Source of the DNA: Pseudomonadota bacterium
GTDB lineage: Bacteria; Pseudomonadota; Alphaproteobacteria; Acetobacterales; Acetobacteraceae
DNA: 64,000 nt
NCBI GenBank assembly: GCA_021805565.1
Contig: JAJZFA010000011.1
Span: 1-64,000 of the forward strand
Direction of reading: 5' to 3'
Shown: positions 10,305 through 19,623 of the stretch, piece by piece
Layout of the letters: each line of letters begins with the position of its first letter
How positions within the stretch are numbered: the stretch's first letter is position 1
Position numbers and translations under genes: made by a program
Notes under the pieces: model-generated
Told to the model about the DNA's origin: nothing
The model's database searches: none
What the model saw: only the letters and a program-made list of their open reading frames with translations

Positions 10305-10832
10305 TTACAACGCGCGGATCGCCTGTGGCGGCAAATCGGCCAGCAGCGCCGCGGCCGTGCGGCCAAGGACCGGATGGACCCACCCCGGCGCCACCTCCGC
10401 CAGCGGGGCAAGCACGAAGGCCCGCAGATGCGCCCGCGGATGCGGCAGGACCGGGTCCGGCGCATCGCGGACCAGGTCGCCGATCGCGACGATGTCGAGA
10501 TCCAGTGTCCGCGCCGCGTCGGGTAAACCGCGCTCGCGTCCACATTCGGTCTCGATGGCCAAAAGCTGGGCGAGTAAGGCGACCGGATCGATCCGCTGAC
10601 CCGACAGCGCCGCCACGGCGTTGACATACGGCGGCTGGCCCGACGGCGGAATCGGCGCGGTTTCGTACCAGCGCGACACACCGCTCAGGCGCAGGCCCGG
10701 CAGCGCATCCAGCATCGCCACGGCCCGCCGGCACGTGTCGAGCGGCGAGCGTCCGTCCCGGTTCGGAAGATTGGCACCCACGCCAATCAGGACCATGGCT
10801 GTCTCGTTTCGATCTTCACAAACCTGAGTCAT
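10305..10832 (-). CDS. folK: HPPK, folate biosynthesis pyrophosphokinase
   Basis: Transfers pyrophosphate from ATP to 6-hydroxymethyl-7,8-dihydropterin in folate synthesis. Family motifs are VGANLPNR, SRWYETAPIPP, PPYVNAV, and R.....ARTLDLDI, which holds the metal-binding aspartates. ATG 10832 has an AGAGG about 9 bp upstream; ATG 10796 (MVLIGVGANLP) fits the family N-terminus better but has a weaker site. It is divergent from the NYN-domain gene, with about 100 bp shared between them. Confidence 0.92.
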   Translation of the reverse strand: MTQVCEDRNETAMVLIGVGANLPNRDGRSPLDTCRRAVAMLDALPGLRLSGVSRWYETAPIPPSGQPPYVNAVAALSGQRIDPVALLAQLLAIETECGRERGLPDAARTLDLDIVAIGDLVRDAPDPVLPHPRAHLRAFVLAPLAEVAPGWVHPVLGRTAAALLADLPPQAIRAL

Positions 10833-10932
10833 GGCTATAAGCCTCTTTCTTCAAGGTCCGGCGATTCAGCCGGGACAGACCGATCGCGGATTTGTTTCAC
10901 TCATTTGCAACCAGAATAATAAGGTTACGACG

Positions 10933-11538
10933 ATGGTTTTTCTTCCCAACGAACGGGTCGCCCTGTTTATCGACGGCGCCAATCTTTATTCGGCCTCGCG
11001 CAATCTAGGGTTCGATGTCGATTATCGCAACCTGTTGAAATATTTCAAGGAAAAGGCGAACGTCATTCGAGCCTATTACTATTCGGCGGTGCTGGAAACG
11101 GAAGAATATTCGCCGCTGAAGCCGCTGACCGACTGGCTTGCCTATAACGGTTATGCCCTGGTGACAAAACCGGCGAAAGAATTCACCGACGCCGCCGGTC
11201 GCCGCCGGGTAAAGGGCAACATGGATATCGAAATCGCGGTCGATATGCTGGAATTGGCGGATCGCGTCGATCACATGGTGTTGTTCAGCGGCGATTCCGA
11301 CTTCCGGCGACTGGTCGAAGCGGTTCAACGCAAGGGCGTCCGGGTTTCCATCGTGTCGTCGGTGCGCAGCAGTCCGCCGATGGTGGCCGACGAACTGCGT
11401 CGCCAGTGCGACCATTTTCTCGAACTGGCGGATATCGCGCCTGAATTCACCCGCCGGCAGACGGAACCACGTCAGCGCGGCATGGGCGTGCGCAATACCC
11501 CGGCCGAACCCTATGCCGACCCGCACGAAGTGACCTGA
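10933..11538 (+). CDS. NYN-domain (LabA/DUF88) protein
   Basis: A predicted PIN-like RNase of the LabA/DUF88 group. Conserved acidic residues are in VALFIDGANLY, KGNMDIEIAVDML and LFSGDSDF, followed by RKGVRVSIVS. It starts at ATG 10933 (MVFLPNERVALFIDGANL), where family members begin; upstream in-frame sequence overlaps the folK leader and is not conserved-looking. This gives 201 residues. Substrate and role are unknown for these stand-alone alphaproteobacterial copies. It ends 13 bp before the convergent VOC gene. Confidence 0.88.
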   Translation: MVFLPNERVALFIDGANLYSASRNLGFDVDYRNLLKYFKEKANVIRAYYYSAVLETEEYSPLKPLTDWLAYNGYALVTKPAKEFTDAAGRRRVKGNMDIEIAVDMLELADRVDHMVLFSGDSDFRRLVEAVQRKGVRVSIVSSVRSSPPMVADELRRQCDHFLELADIAPEFTRRQTEPRQRGMGVRNTPAEPYADPHEVT

Positions 11539-11551
11539 ACCGGCGGCGCTG

Positions 11552-12040
11552 TCAGGCCGCGGCGGCGCGTTCCGTTGTCCATTGCCGCACGATCTCGCGG
11601 GCGTTGTTGTGACCGGGATCCATCGCTTCGTCGTGATCCGGACGTTTGGCGGTCAGTTCGATGACATAGCCGTTGGGATCCCGGAAATAGATCGAATCGA
11701 TAAACCGATGATCGGACACCCCGCGGGTCTCGATCCCCGCCGCCTTCCCCTTGGCGAACATCGATTGCAGCGTCTCCTGCGTTACCTCCAGCGCGATATG
11801 CAGATCGAAGTCGTGCCGCGGCTTGAACTCGAACGGCATATCGGGTGCCTCGAAGAACGCCAGGAACGAACCGTCGTCCATGCGGAAAAACGTGTGCAGA
11901 ACCTTCGTCGGCCTGCCGCTTTTGGTCACGCCGATCTCCAGTGCGCCGGTTAGCGGCAGGCCCAGGAAGTCCTCGTAGAACGCCCTGGTTTCCTCGGAAT
12001 TGCGGCAACGATAGGCCGCGTGATGCAAACGCTCGATCAT
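11552..12040 (-). CDS. VOC superfamily (glyoxalase/dioxygenase fold) protein
   Basis: A 162-residue single VOC module with paired beta-alpha-beta-beta-beta repeats: IERLHHAAYRCRN...TRAFYEDFLGLPL at the start and DSIYFRDPNGYVIELT near the end. Likely metal ligands are His6/His7 in the first half and the Glu of YVIELT. It starts at ATG 12040, supported by a GAGGAG 7 bp upstream; the longer frame runs into degenerate sequence. The substrate cannot be assigned from sequence alone. Confidence 0.85.
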   Translation of the reverse strand: MIERLHHAAYRCRNSEETRAFYEDFLGLPLTGALEIGVTKSGRPTKVLHTFFRMDDGSFLAFFEAPDMPFEFKPRHDFDLHIALEVTQETLQSMFAKGKAAGIETRGVSDHRFIDSIYFRDPNGYVIELTAKRPDHDEAMDPGHNNAREIVRQWTTERAAAA

Positions 12041-12352
12041 CGGCTTGCTCCTCAGGTTTTTTGCGACGTCACGTATTGGATATAGCCACGCATCTCCGCA
12101 GCGGTTCGGCGCAGGCCGCGCCCAGCGCGGTTTCCATCGCGGCCAGATATCGCGGCACCCAGGCAGGTAGCCGGTTGCCGCAGGAATGCCAGCATGCTGG
12201 CCAGCCGGATGTCGGTGCGCTTCAGCCACCCCACACAGGCTGTCAAGGCTGGGAGACGGCATCCAAAGCGTTTACGGATTGTGATCGTTCTATCGCGTTC
12301 GCCACCGGACGGCAACGACCGGCTATGACCCGACCGGTTAAGACCCGACCGG
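12041..12352 (-). other. probable decayed gene fragment, GST-like traces
   Basis: No intact gene lies between the VOC gene and the peroxidase. On the minus strand, coding-like sequence jumps between two frames: PSLTACVGWLKRTDIRLASM (about 12250-12190) and RLPAWVPRYLAAMETALG (about 12175-12120). Together these loosely resemble the C-terminal helical domain of glutathione S-transferases. At 12328-12358 a small direct repeat (GACCCGACCGGTTA) is also present. The GST reading is a weak inference. Confidence 0.3.
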
Positions 12353-12904
12353 TTATGACACGGTACGCGACAGTTCGGCGGCGATCGCGCGCGAAAGAAC
12401 GGGACCGCCGGGTTCGTCGTCCGATCCGAACGTGCCGGCAATGCGTCCGTCCCGGCCGATCAGAACCTTGTTGAAGTTCCACCGCGGCTGCCACTGCCGC
12501 TGGGCGGCAACCCACGCATAGAACGGCGCCGCGCGTGGGCCGATGACGTGGGAAATGGCGGCCAGCGGAAAATCGATGCCGAATCGGGTTTCGCAAAATT
12601 TCTTGACGGTGCCGTTATCCGCCGACTCCTGATTGAAATCCTGGCTGGGGATGCCAATCACCGTCAGGCCGGCCGCCGACTGCTCGGTTTGCAGCTTTTC
12701 CAGCGCATCGTATTGGTAGGTGTAACCGCAAAAGCTGGCGGTATTGGCCACCAGCAGAACGCGCCCCTTCAGACCGGCAAAATCGACGGTGCCCCCGTCG
12801 ATGCCTGGGAAACTGAATGCCCAGGCCTGTTGGTCCTTGTCTGCCGCCATCAGAAGCGCCCCTCCAGCGAGTGCAAGCAGGATCCTGCGTGTTGGTTCAG
12901 CCAT
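12353..12904 (-). CDS. exported glutathione peroxidase
   Basis: Thiol peroxidase that reduces peroxides. The 183 residues start at ATG 12904 with a hydrophobic signal segment (about 7-21), so the enzyme is probably periplasmic. The active-site motif is ANTASFCGYTYQYDAL with catalytic Cys59 in place of selenocysteine; the conserved Gln and Trp/Asn regions are represented by GIPSQDF and RWNFNKVLIGRDG. The start overlaps the stop of the upstream molybdopterin oxidoreductase gene by 8 bp (ATGGCTGA), so the two are co-translated. Confidence 0.9.
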   Translation of the reverse strand: MAEPTRRILLALAGGALLMAADKDQQAWAFSFPGIDGGTVDFAGLKGRVLLVANTASFCGYTYQYDALEKLQTEQSAAGLTVIGIPSQDFNQESADNGTVKKFCETRFGIDFPLAAISHVIGPRAAPFYAWVAAQRQWQPRWNFNKVLIGRDGRIAGTFGSDDEPGGPVLSRAIAAELSRTVS

Positions 12905-13565
12905 AGCGTTCCTCGGTCCATGGATCGGCGTTGTTATGATAGCCGCGGGTTTCCCAGAACCCTGGGTGGTCGCCGATCGTGAAGTGAATCCGGCGCAGCC
13001 ATTTTGCGGACTTCCACAGATATAGTTTCGGAACCAGCATCCGAACCGGGCCACCATGCTCCCGCGTAATCGGCTTGCCCTCCCATCGATGGACCAGCAT
13101 TGTACCCGGCTGGGCGAACTGGTCCAGGCGGATGTTCGCGGTGTAGCCGTCGTGAGCGGTGAAGATAACGTGGTTCACGTCCGAACGAGGTTTCACCAGG
13201 TCCAATATCGCGCTGGCCGCGACGCCCTCCCACCGATTGTCGTAACGCGACCACTGGGTGACGCAATGCATATCCGATATGTCGGTCGCCATCGGCAGTT
13301 CCATGAATTCGTCCAGCCGCAGGCTAAGCCGGTTTTCCACCGCGCCGTCGATATCCAGCCGGAATTTCTGTTCTGTCACATCCGGCTGGGTACCCAGATC
13401 GAGCACCGGCCAGTCCTTCACCAGCCGCTGTCCGGGCGGCAACCTGTCGCGATCCGGATCGGCGTTCGTGCCGGTCAGCAGGCGTCCTTCACGCGCCCAC
13501 TCCTGCTTGCGCTCGATCAGTTTGTCGCGGCTTTTGCCGGCGGTTCCGGTGTCGCTGTCTGGCAT
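12897..13565 (-). CDS. sulfite oxidase-fold molybdopterin oxidoreductase
   Basis: A compact member of the sulfite oxidase/YedY fold: 222 residues, no signal peptide, the molybdenum cysteine at Cys101 (SDMHCVTQWSRYDNRWEG), and the cofactor-contact region HGGPVRMLVPKLYLWKSAKW. The later dimerisation domain of true sulfite oxidases is absent. It starts at ATG 13565 (family-like N-terminus); an upstream ATG at 13637 is possible. It is coupled to the glutathione peroxidase, suggesting a shared redox-protection role. The substrate is unknown for this cytoplasmic subgroup. Confidence 0.85.
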   Translation of the reverse strand: MPDSDTGTAGKSRDKLIERKQEWAREGRLLTGTNADPDRDRLPPGQRLVKDWPVLDLGTQPDVTEQKFRLDIDGAVENRLSLRLDEFMELPMATDISDMHCVTQWSRYDNRWEGVAASAILDLVKPRSDVNHVIFTAHDGYTANIRLDQFAQPGTMLVHRWEGKPITREHGGPVRMLVPKLYLWKSAKWLRRIHFTIGDHPGFWETRGYHNNADPWTEERYG

Positions 13566-13744
13566 AAGGGTCTCGTGGCGGATCGCGTGGGTAACAATTA
13601 GGACTTGGCGGTTCCGCGGCAGGTTGCAAGGCGACATGGAGCGGGAACGCGGTTTCAGGCACCGAAACCACTGCCGCCTCGTTCCCAGCCCGGTGCGGCC
13701 AGTCTATGGTGGGGTTCCCCGATCGGCGAAAGGATTTTCCCGCA

Positions 13745-14107
13745 ATGACCCTGATCTTTCACCATGTGCACATCAAGACCGCCGACGTGGCCAAAACCGT
13801 CAGGTATTACATGGACAATTTCGGGGCCACACGGAAGGCGGAAATGCCCGGCCGTGGCTGGCAACTCGATCTACATGGCACGCAACTCAACATTACCGGT
13901 ATTATCGCCGAACAAAATCACGCACAGAACTATGGAATCGAACATTTGGCGGTGGTGACGGACGACTACCCAGCCACGCTGGCGAAACTGCGCGAAAACG
14001 GCGTCGCGGTGCTGGAGGAACGCAAGGGCGACCAGGGCAATCGAGTCGCTTTCGTCGCCGCCACCGATGGCGCGCAAATGGAAGTCATCGAAAAAATCCC
14101 CGACTGA
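13745..14107 (+). CDS. VOC superfamily protein
   Basis: A 120-residue single-module glyoxalase-fold protein. Putative metal ligands are in FHHVHIKT (N-terminal strand) and GIEHLAV, with Glu in QMEVIE near the end. It starts at ATG 13745, since the earlier frame would begin in unrelated sequence; AAAGGA lies upstream. It is unrelated in detail to the VOC gene at 11.6 kb. Function unknown; such single modules often act on small aromatic or aldehyde substrates. Confidence 0.85.
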   Translation: MTLIFHHVHIKTADVAKTVRYYMDNFGATRKAEMPGRGWQLDLHGTQLNITGIIAEQNHAQNYGIEHLAVVTDDYPATLAKLRENGVAVLEERKGDQGNRVAFVAATDGAQMEVIEKIPD

Positions 14108-14225
14108 AGCGCACGGCGCCGGCTGGTCCGCTTTCTTGCCAACGATGTGCGGACCTGCCACATCCCCGCAACACCATTTGCTTACCCCGCCCGCACCAGG
14201 GCTTCTAGCCGATCGGGAGCGCGCG

Positions 14226-15206
14226 ATGACACTTCGAAAACCCTCCTGCGTTGTCTTGGGCGGCGGCGGGTTCATTGGCACAAATCTATGCCGGCGCCTG
14301 GCGGACTCAGGCCATCGCGTCCGGGCGTTCGGACGGCGCCAGCCTTTCGCGGATGGTCTATCCGGCGTGGAATGGCACGCCGGCGATTTCAATGACACCG
14401 CGTCCGTGGCCGCCGCGATCGAATCCTTCGATGTGGTGTTCCACCTGATCCACGCCACGATGCCGCAGGCCGCCGATCTCGATATCCAGGGCGACGTGCG
14501 TAATAATGTCCTTCCGTCGATCGCCTTGCTGGAACAGTGTCACCGGGCGGGAACGAAGCGGGTGGTCTTCGCGTCGTCCGGTGGCACCGTGTATGGCAAC
14601 GCCCGGCAGATCCCCACGCCGGAAACCGCGCCCACGGACCCGATTTGCGCATACGGCATCAGCAAACTCGCGATCGAGAAATATCTGGCATTGTTCGAAC
14701 ACCGGTTCGGACTCGGGTTCCGGGTTTTGCGCATCGCCAACCCGTATGGGCCATTTCAGTTCGCCCTGAAAAACCAGGGTGTCATCGCCGCGCTGATCGG
14801 CCGGGCATTGCGGGATGAACCGGTGGAAATCTGGGGCGACGGATCGGTGGTCCGGGATTTTGTGTTCGCCGAGGATGTCGCCGATGCCCTGATCGCCGCC
14901 GCGACCGATCAGGGCGACGAACGGGTCTTTAACATCGGCGGCGGACAGGGCCGCAGCCTGCGCGATATCGTCGCTGCGATCGAACACGCGATGGGCAAGC
15001 GATTGCGGCTGGAATGGAAGCCCGCACGTGCGCTGGATGTGCCGGTTTCGGTCGTTTCGGTGGAGCGCGCGGCGCGCGTGCTGCACTGGGTGCCCGCTAC
15101 CCCCTTCGAGTCTGGATTGGAACGCACCATCGCCTGGGCGACGGCGACGGCGGCGTTGCCGGCGACGGGGGGGGCGTCTGTCCGGCTTAGCCCCGAGACG
15201 CGATAA
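14226..15206 (+). CDS. NAD-dependent epimerase/dehydratase (UDP-glucose 4-epimerase-like)
   Basis: Extended short-chain dehydrogenase acting on nucleotide sugars. The 326 residues carry the Rossmann motif GGGGFIG (about 11-17), Ser/Thr in FASSGGTVYG, and catalytic YGISK. The C-terminal substrate domain includes EIWGDGSVVRDFVFAEDVADAL. It starts at ATG 14226 with GGGAG upstream; earlier in-frame sequence overlaps the VOC gene. Its last 20 bp overlap the convergent glycosyltransferase gene. Together they suggest a small cell-surface glycan locus. Confidence 0.88.
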   Translation: MTLRKPSCVVLGGGGFIGTNLCRRLADSGHRVRAFGRRQPFADGLSGVEWHAGDFNDTASVAAAIESFDVVFHLIHATMPQAADLDIQGDVRNNVLPSIALLEQCHRAGTKRVVFASSGGTVYGNARQIPTPETAPTDPICAYGISKLAIEKYLALFEHRFGLGFRVLRIANPYGPFQFALKNQGVIAALIGRALRDEPVEIWGDGSVVRDFVFAEDVADALIAAATDQGDERVFNIGGGQGRSLRDIVAAIEHAMGKRLRLEWKPARALDVPVSVVSVERAARVLHWVPATPFESGLERTIAWATATAALPATGGASVRLSPETR

Positions 15207-16347
15207 CACCCAACAGGCGCTGCTCCAAACGGCGGGATTGGGCGAACATGTCGAAATTTGCGATGGCGGCTTGCCTGGCATTCTCGCCCAGGCGTTGACG
15301 CAACCCCGGTTCGTCGGTCAACCGCCGCAGGGCGGCTGCCAGGGCGCCGGGGTCCTGCTCCGGAATCAGAAAGCCGGTCTGTCCGTCCTCGATGGCCTCG
15401 CCGATGCCTGCGTGGCGGGATCCGATCACCGGCGTGCCGGCGGCCATCGCCTCGATCACCACCGTCGGCAGTCCCTCGGCATCGCCATCCGATGCAAGCT
15501 GGCTGGGTACGCACAGTGCCAGCGCCCCGCGCATCCAGCGGCGCAGCTCCGGGTTCGGCATCCAGCCCATGAATTCCACCTGCTTAAGCGCCGATGCCGC
15601 CTGCCGCAGTTCCTGTTCCATCGGGCCTTCTCCGACCAGGACCAGCCGTATGGTTCGGCCTTCGGCTTCCAGGCGCCGCACGGCTTCGATCAGCGACGGG
15701 ACGCCCTTCTTTTCCACGAATCGACCGGCGAACATCGCATACAGGGGCGCCGCCGGATCGTCCGGCCCATACGCCGGATCGATGTTGACCCCGGAGTGTT
15801 GAACCAGCAGCTTTTCCGGCGGGAACCCCCGCGCCAAAAGTTGGTCCCTGATAAAGCCGGAGACGCACAGAAACAGCGCCGTTTCCCGCCATAACGCGGG
15901 CAGGCGGCGTTTGAAGATAGTCGGCGGAAAGCGGCGGTATTGCTTGTGTTTCGTGGCGTCGGCCCCATAGAAACTGACGACCAGGGGCACCTTCAGCGCC
16001 CGAGCCAGCGGCAATGCCAGTGCGCCGCCCCGGCCGAAATGGGCATGGACCAGTTTCGGGCGCAACGCGCGCAGATCGGGGGCCGGCGGCAGAATGCCCA
16101 GGTGCTTGAACAGTTCCCGGTCGATGACTCCGAACGGGCCGTCGCGCCCGAGAAATAACGCTTGGTCGCTGAGACCGGCAAGCCCGTCATCGCGCGAGCG
16201 CCCGACCCAAACGGGATTGAGCCTGTCAAATCCAGCGTAAAGCCGTTGTAGAAAATGCAATTCGGAGCGCGGAATCAACCGGTCCCGATACACGAGGATC
16301 GTATCCCCTGACCGGCTTCCGGGACTACCCGAGCTGGCGGCCATCAT
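15187..16347 (-). CDS. glycosyltransferase family 4
   Basis: GT-B fold sugar transferase, 386 residues. The N-terminal half contains LVHAHFGRGGALALPLA; the nucleotide-sugar-binding C-terminal domain includes the FAGRFVEKKGV motif, LVLVGEGP, and the EX7E-type motif around EGLPTVVIEAMAAGTPVI. It transfers a sugar to a lipid-linked or polysaccharide acceptor, predicted at the inner face of the membrane. It converges on the epimerase gene with a 20-bp overlap, and the dispersed palindromic repeat lies 42 bp upstream of its start. Confidence 0.9.
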   Translation of the reverse strand: MMAASSGSPGSRSGDTILVYRDRLIPRSELHFLQRLYAGFDRLNPVWVGRSRDDGLAGLSDQALFLGRDGPFGVIDRELFKHLGILPPAPDLRALRPKLVHAHFGRGGALALPLARALKVPLVVSFYGADATKHKQYRRFPPTIFKRRLPALWRETALFLCVSGFIRDQLLARGFPPEKLLVQHSGVNIDPAYGPDDPAAPLYAMFAGRFVEKKGVPSLIEAVRRLEAEGRTIRLVLVGEGPMEQELRQAASALKQVEFMGWMPNPELRRWMRGALALCVPSQLASDGDAEGLPTVVIEAMAAGTPVIGSRHAGIGEAIEDGQTGFLIPEQDPGALAAALRRLTDEPGLRQRLGENARQAAIANFDMFAQSRRLEQRLLGVIASRG

Positions 16348-16388
16348 AACCTATCTCCGCGCCCAGCCATTGACGTTGTGCGCAGGGT

Positions 16389-16504
16389 TTTAGGGAATGC
16401 CCAGGACTTATCGCTCCGGATTACGACGCCGAACATGCCCTGGGGTCTTTAACTGAGCGGGCAGAATTATCGGTGTGCTGGCGCGCGCACGGCCGATACC
16501 GGAC
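16389..16504 (+). repeat. dispersed double-palindrome repeat, copy A
   Basis: One of three related ~115-bp non-coding units in this window. Copy A shares with the copy at 51265-51384 (inverted) the order ATGCCC, ACTTATCGCT.CGGATT, CATG.CC.., then GAGCGGGCAG, TTATCGG.GTGCTG and GGCCGAT. It ends against the rpmJ stop codon, so it forms the 3' untranslated region of rpmJ and may act as its transcription end. Copy A is the most diverged of the three in the second palindrome. Confidence 0.65.
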
Positions 16505-16630
16505 TCAGCCCTGGCGGCACTTCATGCGCGGGTTTTTCTTGTTGATAACGTAAACCCGGCCACGGCGGCGGACCACGCGGCAATTCTTGTCGCGGACCTT
16601 GGCGGAACGCAGGCTGTTACGAACTCTCAT
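16505..16630 (-). CDS. rpmJ: 50S ribosomal protein L36 (41-residue form)
   Basis: Too short for routine ORF calling but unmistakable: 41 residues beginning [20 protein letters not shown], then [15 protein letters not shown], ending in KCRQG. This is the zinc-independent (C-minus) L36 type with the extended KVRDKNC insertion, common in proteobacteria. It starts at ATG 16630 with AAGG about 13 bp upstream. It lies alone on the minus strand, between the glycosyltransferase gene and dapB, with a repeat unit directly downstream. Confidence 0.95.
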   Translation of the reverse strand: MRVRNSLRSAKVRDKNCRVVRRRGRVYVINKKNPRMKCRQG

Positions 16631-16813
16631 GACGCACTACTGACCTTGGCAAACTCGGAGGCGCGCTAGGTAGTTGGCCGTTCCCCCGCTGTCAAGCGTC
16701 AGGCGGCGGCTGTTGCCGGCGGCCGCCTGACGCCCCCTGACGGCCGATCCGATACCGCTGGACGCCCGGTCGTCTCCGACGCAGACTCCGCCGGTCGGGT
16801 CCAGGAGGCAATC

Positions 16814-17554
16814 ATGACGATACGCATCGGCATCGCCGGTATCACCGGCCGTATGGGCCAGCTTCTCAGCGTGGAAGCCGCCACCGCCGGCGCCGCCGTG
16901 TCCGGCGGTACCAGCCGGTCCAATCCAGATCTGGCGGCCCTGGCCGCGGCGTCCGACGCGGTGATCGACTTCACCAACGCGGCGACCGTCCTGGCGTCGG
17001 CGGAAATCATGGCGGCGTCGGGCAAGGCATGGATTCTGGGTACGTCGGGCCTGTCGGCCGCCGACGAAGAAGCCGCCGGACAGGCCGCGAAGCGTATTCC
17101 GGTGGTCTATGCCGCCAATTTCTCCGCCGGAGTCAATCTTGTTCTGGCGCTGGCCGAACGCATGGGCGCCGCCCTGCCGGCCGCGGATTACGATGCCGAG
17201 ATCGTCGAAATGCATCACCGCCAGAAGGTCGATGCGCCGTCCGGCACCGCGATCGGCATGGGGCGCGCGGTGGCCAAGGGACGCGGCGTGCGGCTGGACG
17301 ACGTCATCGAAAGCGGACGCCAAGGACATACCGGCGCGCGAAAAACCGGTGCGATCGGCTTCGCGGCCCTGCGCGGCGGCCAGGTGGTCGGAGAGCACAG
17401 CCTGATCTTCGCGGCGGGCAGCGAGCACATCGTGCTGACCCACCGGGCGTTCGATCGCCGCACCTTCGCGGCGGGCGCGGTCCGGGCGGCGCTGTGGGCG
17501 GTGTCGCGGCCACCGGGGCTGTATTCGATGATGGACGTGCTGGAGATCGAATAG
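16814..17554 (+). CDS. dapB: 4-hydroxy-tetrahydrodipicolinate reductase
   Basis: Reduces the dipicolinate intermediate in lysine/diaminopimelate synthesis. The 246 residues carry the Rossmann motif GIAGITGRMG at 6-15. The catalytic and substrate-binding box is EMHHRQKVDAPSGTA. Near the C-terminus a short conserved region (PGLYSMMDVL) matches family members. The reading frame starts at ATG 16814, where the dinucleotide-binding strand begins at residue 3. metK follows after 112 bp. Confidence 0.95.
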   Translation: MTIRIGIAGITGRMGQLLSVEAATAGAAVSGGTSRSNPDLAALAAASDAVIDFTNAATVLASAEIMAASGKAWILGTSGLSAADEEAAGQAAKRIPVVYAANFSAGVNLVLALAERMGAALPAADYDAEIVEMHHRQKVDAPSGTAIGMGRAVAKGRGVRLDDVIESGRQGHTGARKTGAIGFAALRGGQVVGEHSLIFAAGSEHIVLTHRAFDRRTFAAGAVRAALWAVSRPPGLYSMMDVLEIE

Positions 17555-17666
17555 TGCGCTCGTCTTGACCATGACGGCGGTTTCGGCCACACAGCGCCAA
17601 CTTCGGCACCCCGCCGGATGCCGCCGCCTGGCCGGCCAAAATCTATCGCGACGCGAGACATAACCC

Positions 17667-18854
17667 ATGCGGGACACGGGCGAGTATCTGTTTACCTCGG
17701 AGTCCGTCTCCGAAGGCCATCCCGACAAGGTCGCGGACCGGATCAGCGATACGGTGCTGGACGCATTCCTGGCGGCCGATCCCTATGCCCGCGTCGCCTG
17801 CGAGACGCTGGTCACCACCAACCGCGTCGTCCTGGCCGGCGAAACCCGCGGCCCGGAAACGGTGACGCGGGAATTGCTGACCCACCTGACCCGCATGGCT
17901 ATTCGCGATATCGGCTATGAGCAGGACGGGTTTCACTGGGCCAATGCCGATGTCGCCGTGCATCTGCATTCCCAGTCCAGCGATATCGCTCAAGGCGTCG
18001 ATAGCTCGGGCAACAAGGATGAGGGCGCCGGCGACCAAGGCATCATGTTCGGCTACGCCTGTCGCGAAACCGACACGCTGATGCCGGCGCCGCTGTATTA
18101 TTCGCATGAAATTCTCCGCACGATCCGCGATTTGCGCAAAGGCGGCGACATTGCCGTGCAAGGACTGCTGCCGGATGCGAAAAGCCAGGTCACCCTGCGC
18201 TATGTCGATGGCAAACCGGTCGGCGCTACATCGGTGGTGGTTTCCACCCAGCACGTGGCGGGGTTGGAACAGGCCGAAATCAAACGCATGCTGTGGCCGT
18301 TGGTGGAGAGCATCCTGCCGCGCGGCTGGATGTGCGCGGAGGACGAATTTCACGTCAACCCCACCGGTACCTTCGTCATCGGCGGTCCGGACGGCGACTG
18401 CGGCCTGACCGGGCGGAAAATCATTGTCGATACCTACGGCGGCGCCGCACCGCATGGCGGCGGCGCGTTCAGCGGCAAGGACCCGACCAAGGTGGATCGC
18501 TCCGCCGCGTATGCCTGCCGGTATCTGGCGAAAAACGTGGTCGCGGCCGGGCTGGCGGATCGTTGCACTCTGCAGATCAGCTATGCCATCGGCGTTGCGC
18601 GTCCGTTGTCGGTCTATGTGGACCTGCAAGGCACCGGCAAGGACGTGGACGAAAAGCGGCTGGAAAAAACCCTGCGCGACCTGATGAACCTGTCGCCGCG
18701 CGGCATCCGCGAGCATCTGCATCTGAACCGGCCGATCTATGTGCCCACCTCGGCGTACGGGCATTTTGGGCGGGAACCGGATGAGGCGAAGGGCACCTTC
18801 ACGTGGGAAAAGACGGATCTGGTGCCGGCGCTGAAGGCAGCGTTCGGGCGGTAA
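17667..18854 (+). CDS. metK: S-adenosylmethionine synthetase
   Basis: Makes S-adenosylmethionine from methionine and ATP. At 395 residues it is full length. Motifs are [13 protein letters not shown] (ATP and methionine binding), [12 protein letters not shown] and [16 protein letters not shown] (P-loop-like). A SAM riboswitch was looked for in the 112-bp leader and none was recognised. The downstream trmB start lies within its last 52 bp. A 514-codon opposite-strand frame across this gene is an artefact of codon bias. Confidence 0.96.
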   Translation: MRDTGEYLFTSESVSEGHPDKVADRISDTVLDAFLAADPYARVACETLVTTNRVVLAGETRGPETVTRELLTHLTRMAIRDIGYEQDGFHWANADVAVHLHSQSSDIAQGVDSSGNKDEGAGDQGIMFGYACRETDTLMPAPLYYSHEILRTIRDLRKGGDIAVQGLLPDAKSQVTLRYVDGKPVGATSVVVSTQHVAGLEQAEIKRMLWPLVESILPRGWMCAEDEFHVNPTGTFVIGGPDGDCGLTGRKIIVDTYGGAAPHGGGAFSGKDPTKVDRSAAYACRYLAKNVVAAGLADRCTLQISYAIGVARPLSVYVDLQGTGKDVDEKRLEKTLRDLMNLSPRGIREHLHLNRPIYVPTSAYGHFGREPDEAKGTFTWEKTDLVPALKAAFGR

Positions 18855-19507
18855 AGCCGCCACCGGACCGCTTATACGGGCGGGCGCGCGGCCATAAGCT
18901 GCGCCCGCGCCAGGAACACCTGCTGCATGCGATCCTGCCCCGGCTGGCGATGCCGCAAACCCTGCCTTCTGGGCCGCTCTGGCTGGAAGTCGGTTTCGGC
19001 GGCGGCGAACATGCGCTTGCCCAGGTGCGTGCCCACCCGGGGGCAACGCTGATCGCCTGCGAGGTGTTCGAAAACGGAATATGTTCGTTACTGTCGGCGC
19101 TGGTGCCGGAAGGCGACGGGGCCAGCGCGCCGCTGCCACCGAATTTGCGGCTGTGGACCGATGACGCCCGAGTGCTGCTGCGAACACTGCCGGATGCCAG
19201 CCTGGACCGGCTGTTTTTGTTATTTCCCGACCCGTGGCCGAAAGCCAGGCATGCCAAGCGCCGGTTCGTGCATCCTGCGATGCTGCCCCTGCTGGGCCGG
19301 GTGCTCAAGCAAGGCGGGGAATGGCGTGTGGCGAGCGACGACCCGACCTATCAGGCCTGGGTGCGCGACGTGATGGCCGCGCAGACGGTGTTCGGCGTCG
19401 CGGAGCCCGCCACGATTCGCCCGGATGGCTGGCCGCCGACGCGATATGAAGCAAAGGCGCTGCGCGCCGGGCGTCAGCCGCTGTATTGGTCGTTCCGCCG
19501 CCGCTGA
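18803..19507 (+). CDS. trmB: tRNA (guanine-N7-)-methyltransferase
   Basis: Methylates G46 in the variable loop of tRNAs using SAM. The 234 residues have the SAM-binding strand [12 protein letters not shown], then [17 protein letters not shown], the family signature. The only in-frame start upstream of the conserved [15 protein letters not shown] segment is GTG 18803, which overlaps metK by 52 bp. This is long for an overlap but plausible as translational coupling. Making the methyl donor and a SAM-dependent tRNA methylase together is a sensible pairing. Confidence 0.92.
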   Translation: MGKDGSGAGAEGSVRAVKPPPDRLYGRARGHKLRPRQEHLLHAILPRLAMPQTLPSGPLWLEVGFGGGEHALAQVRAHPGATLIACEVFENGICSLLSALVPEGDGASAPLPPNLRLWTDDARVLLRTLPDASLDRLFLLFPDPWPKARHAKRRFVHPAMLPLLGRVLKQGGEWRVASDDPTYQAWVRDVMAAQTVFGVAEPATIRPDGWPPTRYEAKALRAGRQPLYWSFRRR

Positions 19508-19577
19508 TCGACCGAGCATCTTGCCGACCGATTAGCCAGCCGGTATCGCGCGCCTGGATTTTTCCCGCCGTCGCCCC

Positions 19578-19605
19578 TTGATCCGTTGGAACGAGGTGGT
19601 TATAC
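19578..19605 (+). promoter_or_regulatory. predicted promoter of tRNA-Ala
   Basis: TTGATC at 19578-19583 and TTATAC at 19600-19605 are separated by 16 bp and end 18 bp before the first base of the tRNA. They match the sigma-70 consensus reasonably well and lie in the right place. They are outside the integrated element, so the host tRNA keeps its own promoter. Confidence 0.5.
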
Positions 19606-19623
19606 CCCCGCTTCCGCCGGTTG

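Noticed and set aside
17555-17666. Possible SAM riboswitch in front of metK.
   Set aside because: I could not recognise any SAM riboswitch motif in the 112-bp leader; a covariance search would be needed.
17643-19187. A 514-codon open frame on the minus strand over metK and trmB.
   Set aside because: It is the complement of two clear housekeeping genes in the GC-rich register, has no motif, and its codon pattern mirrors the real genes.
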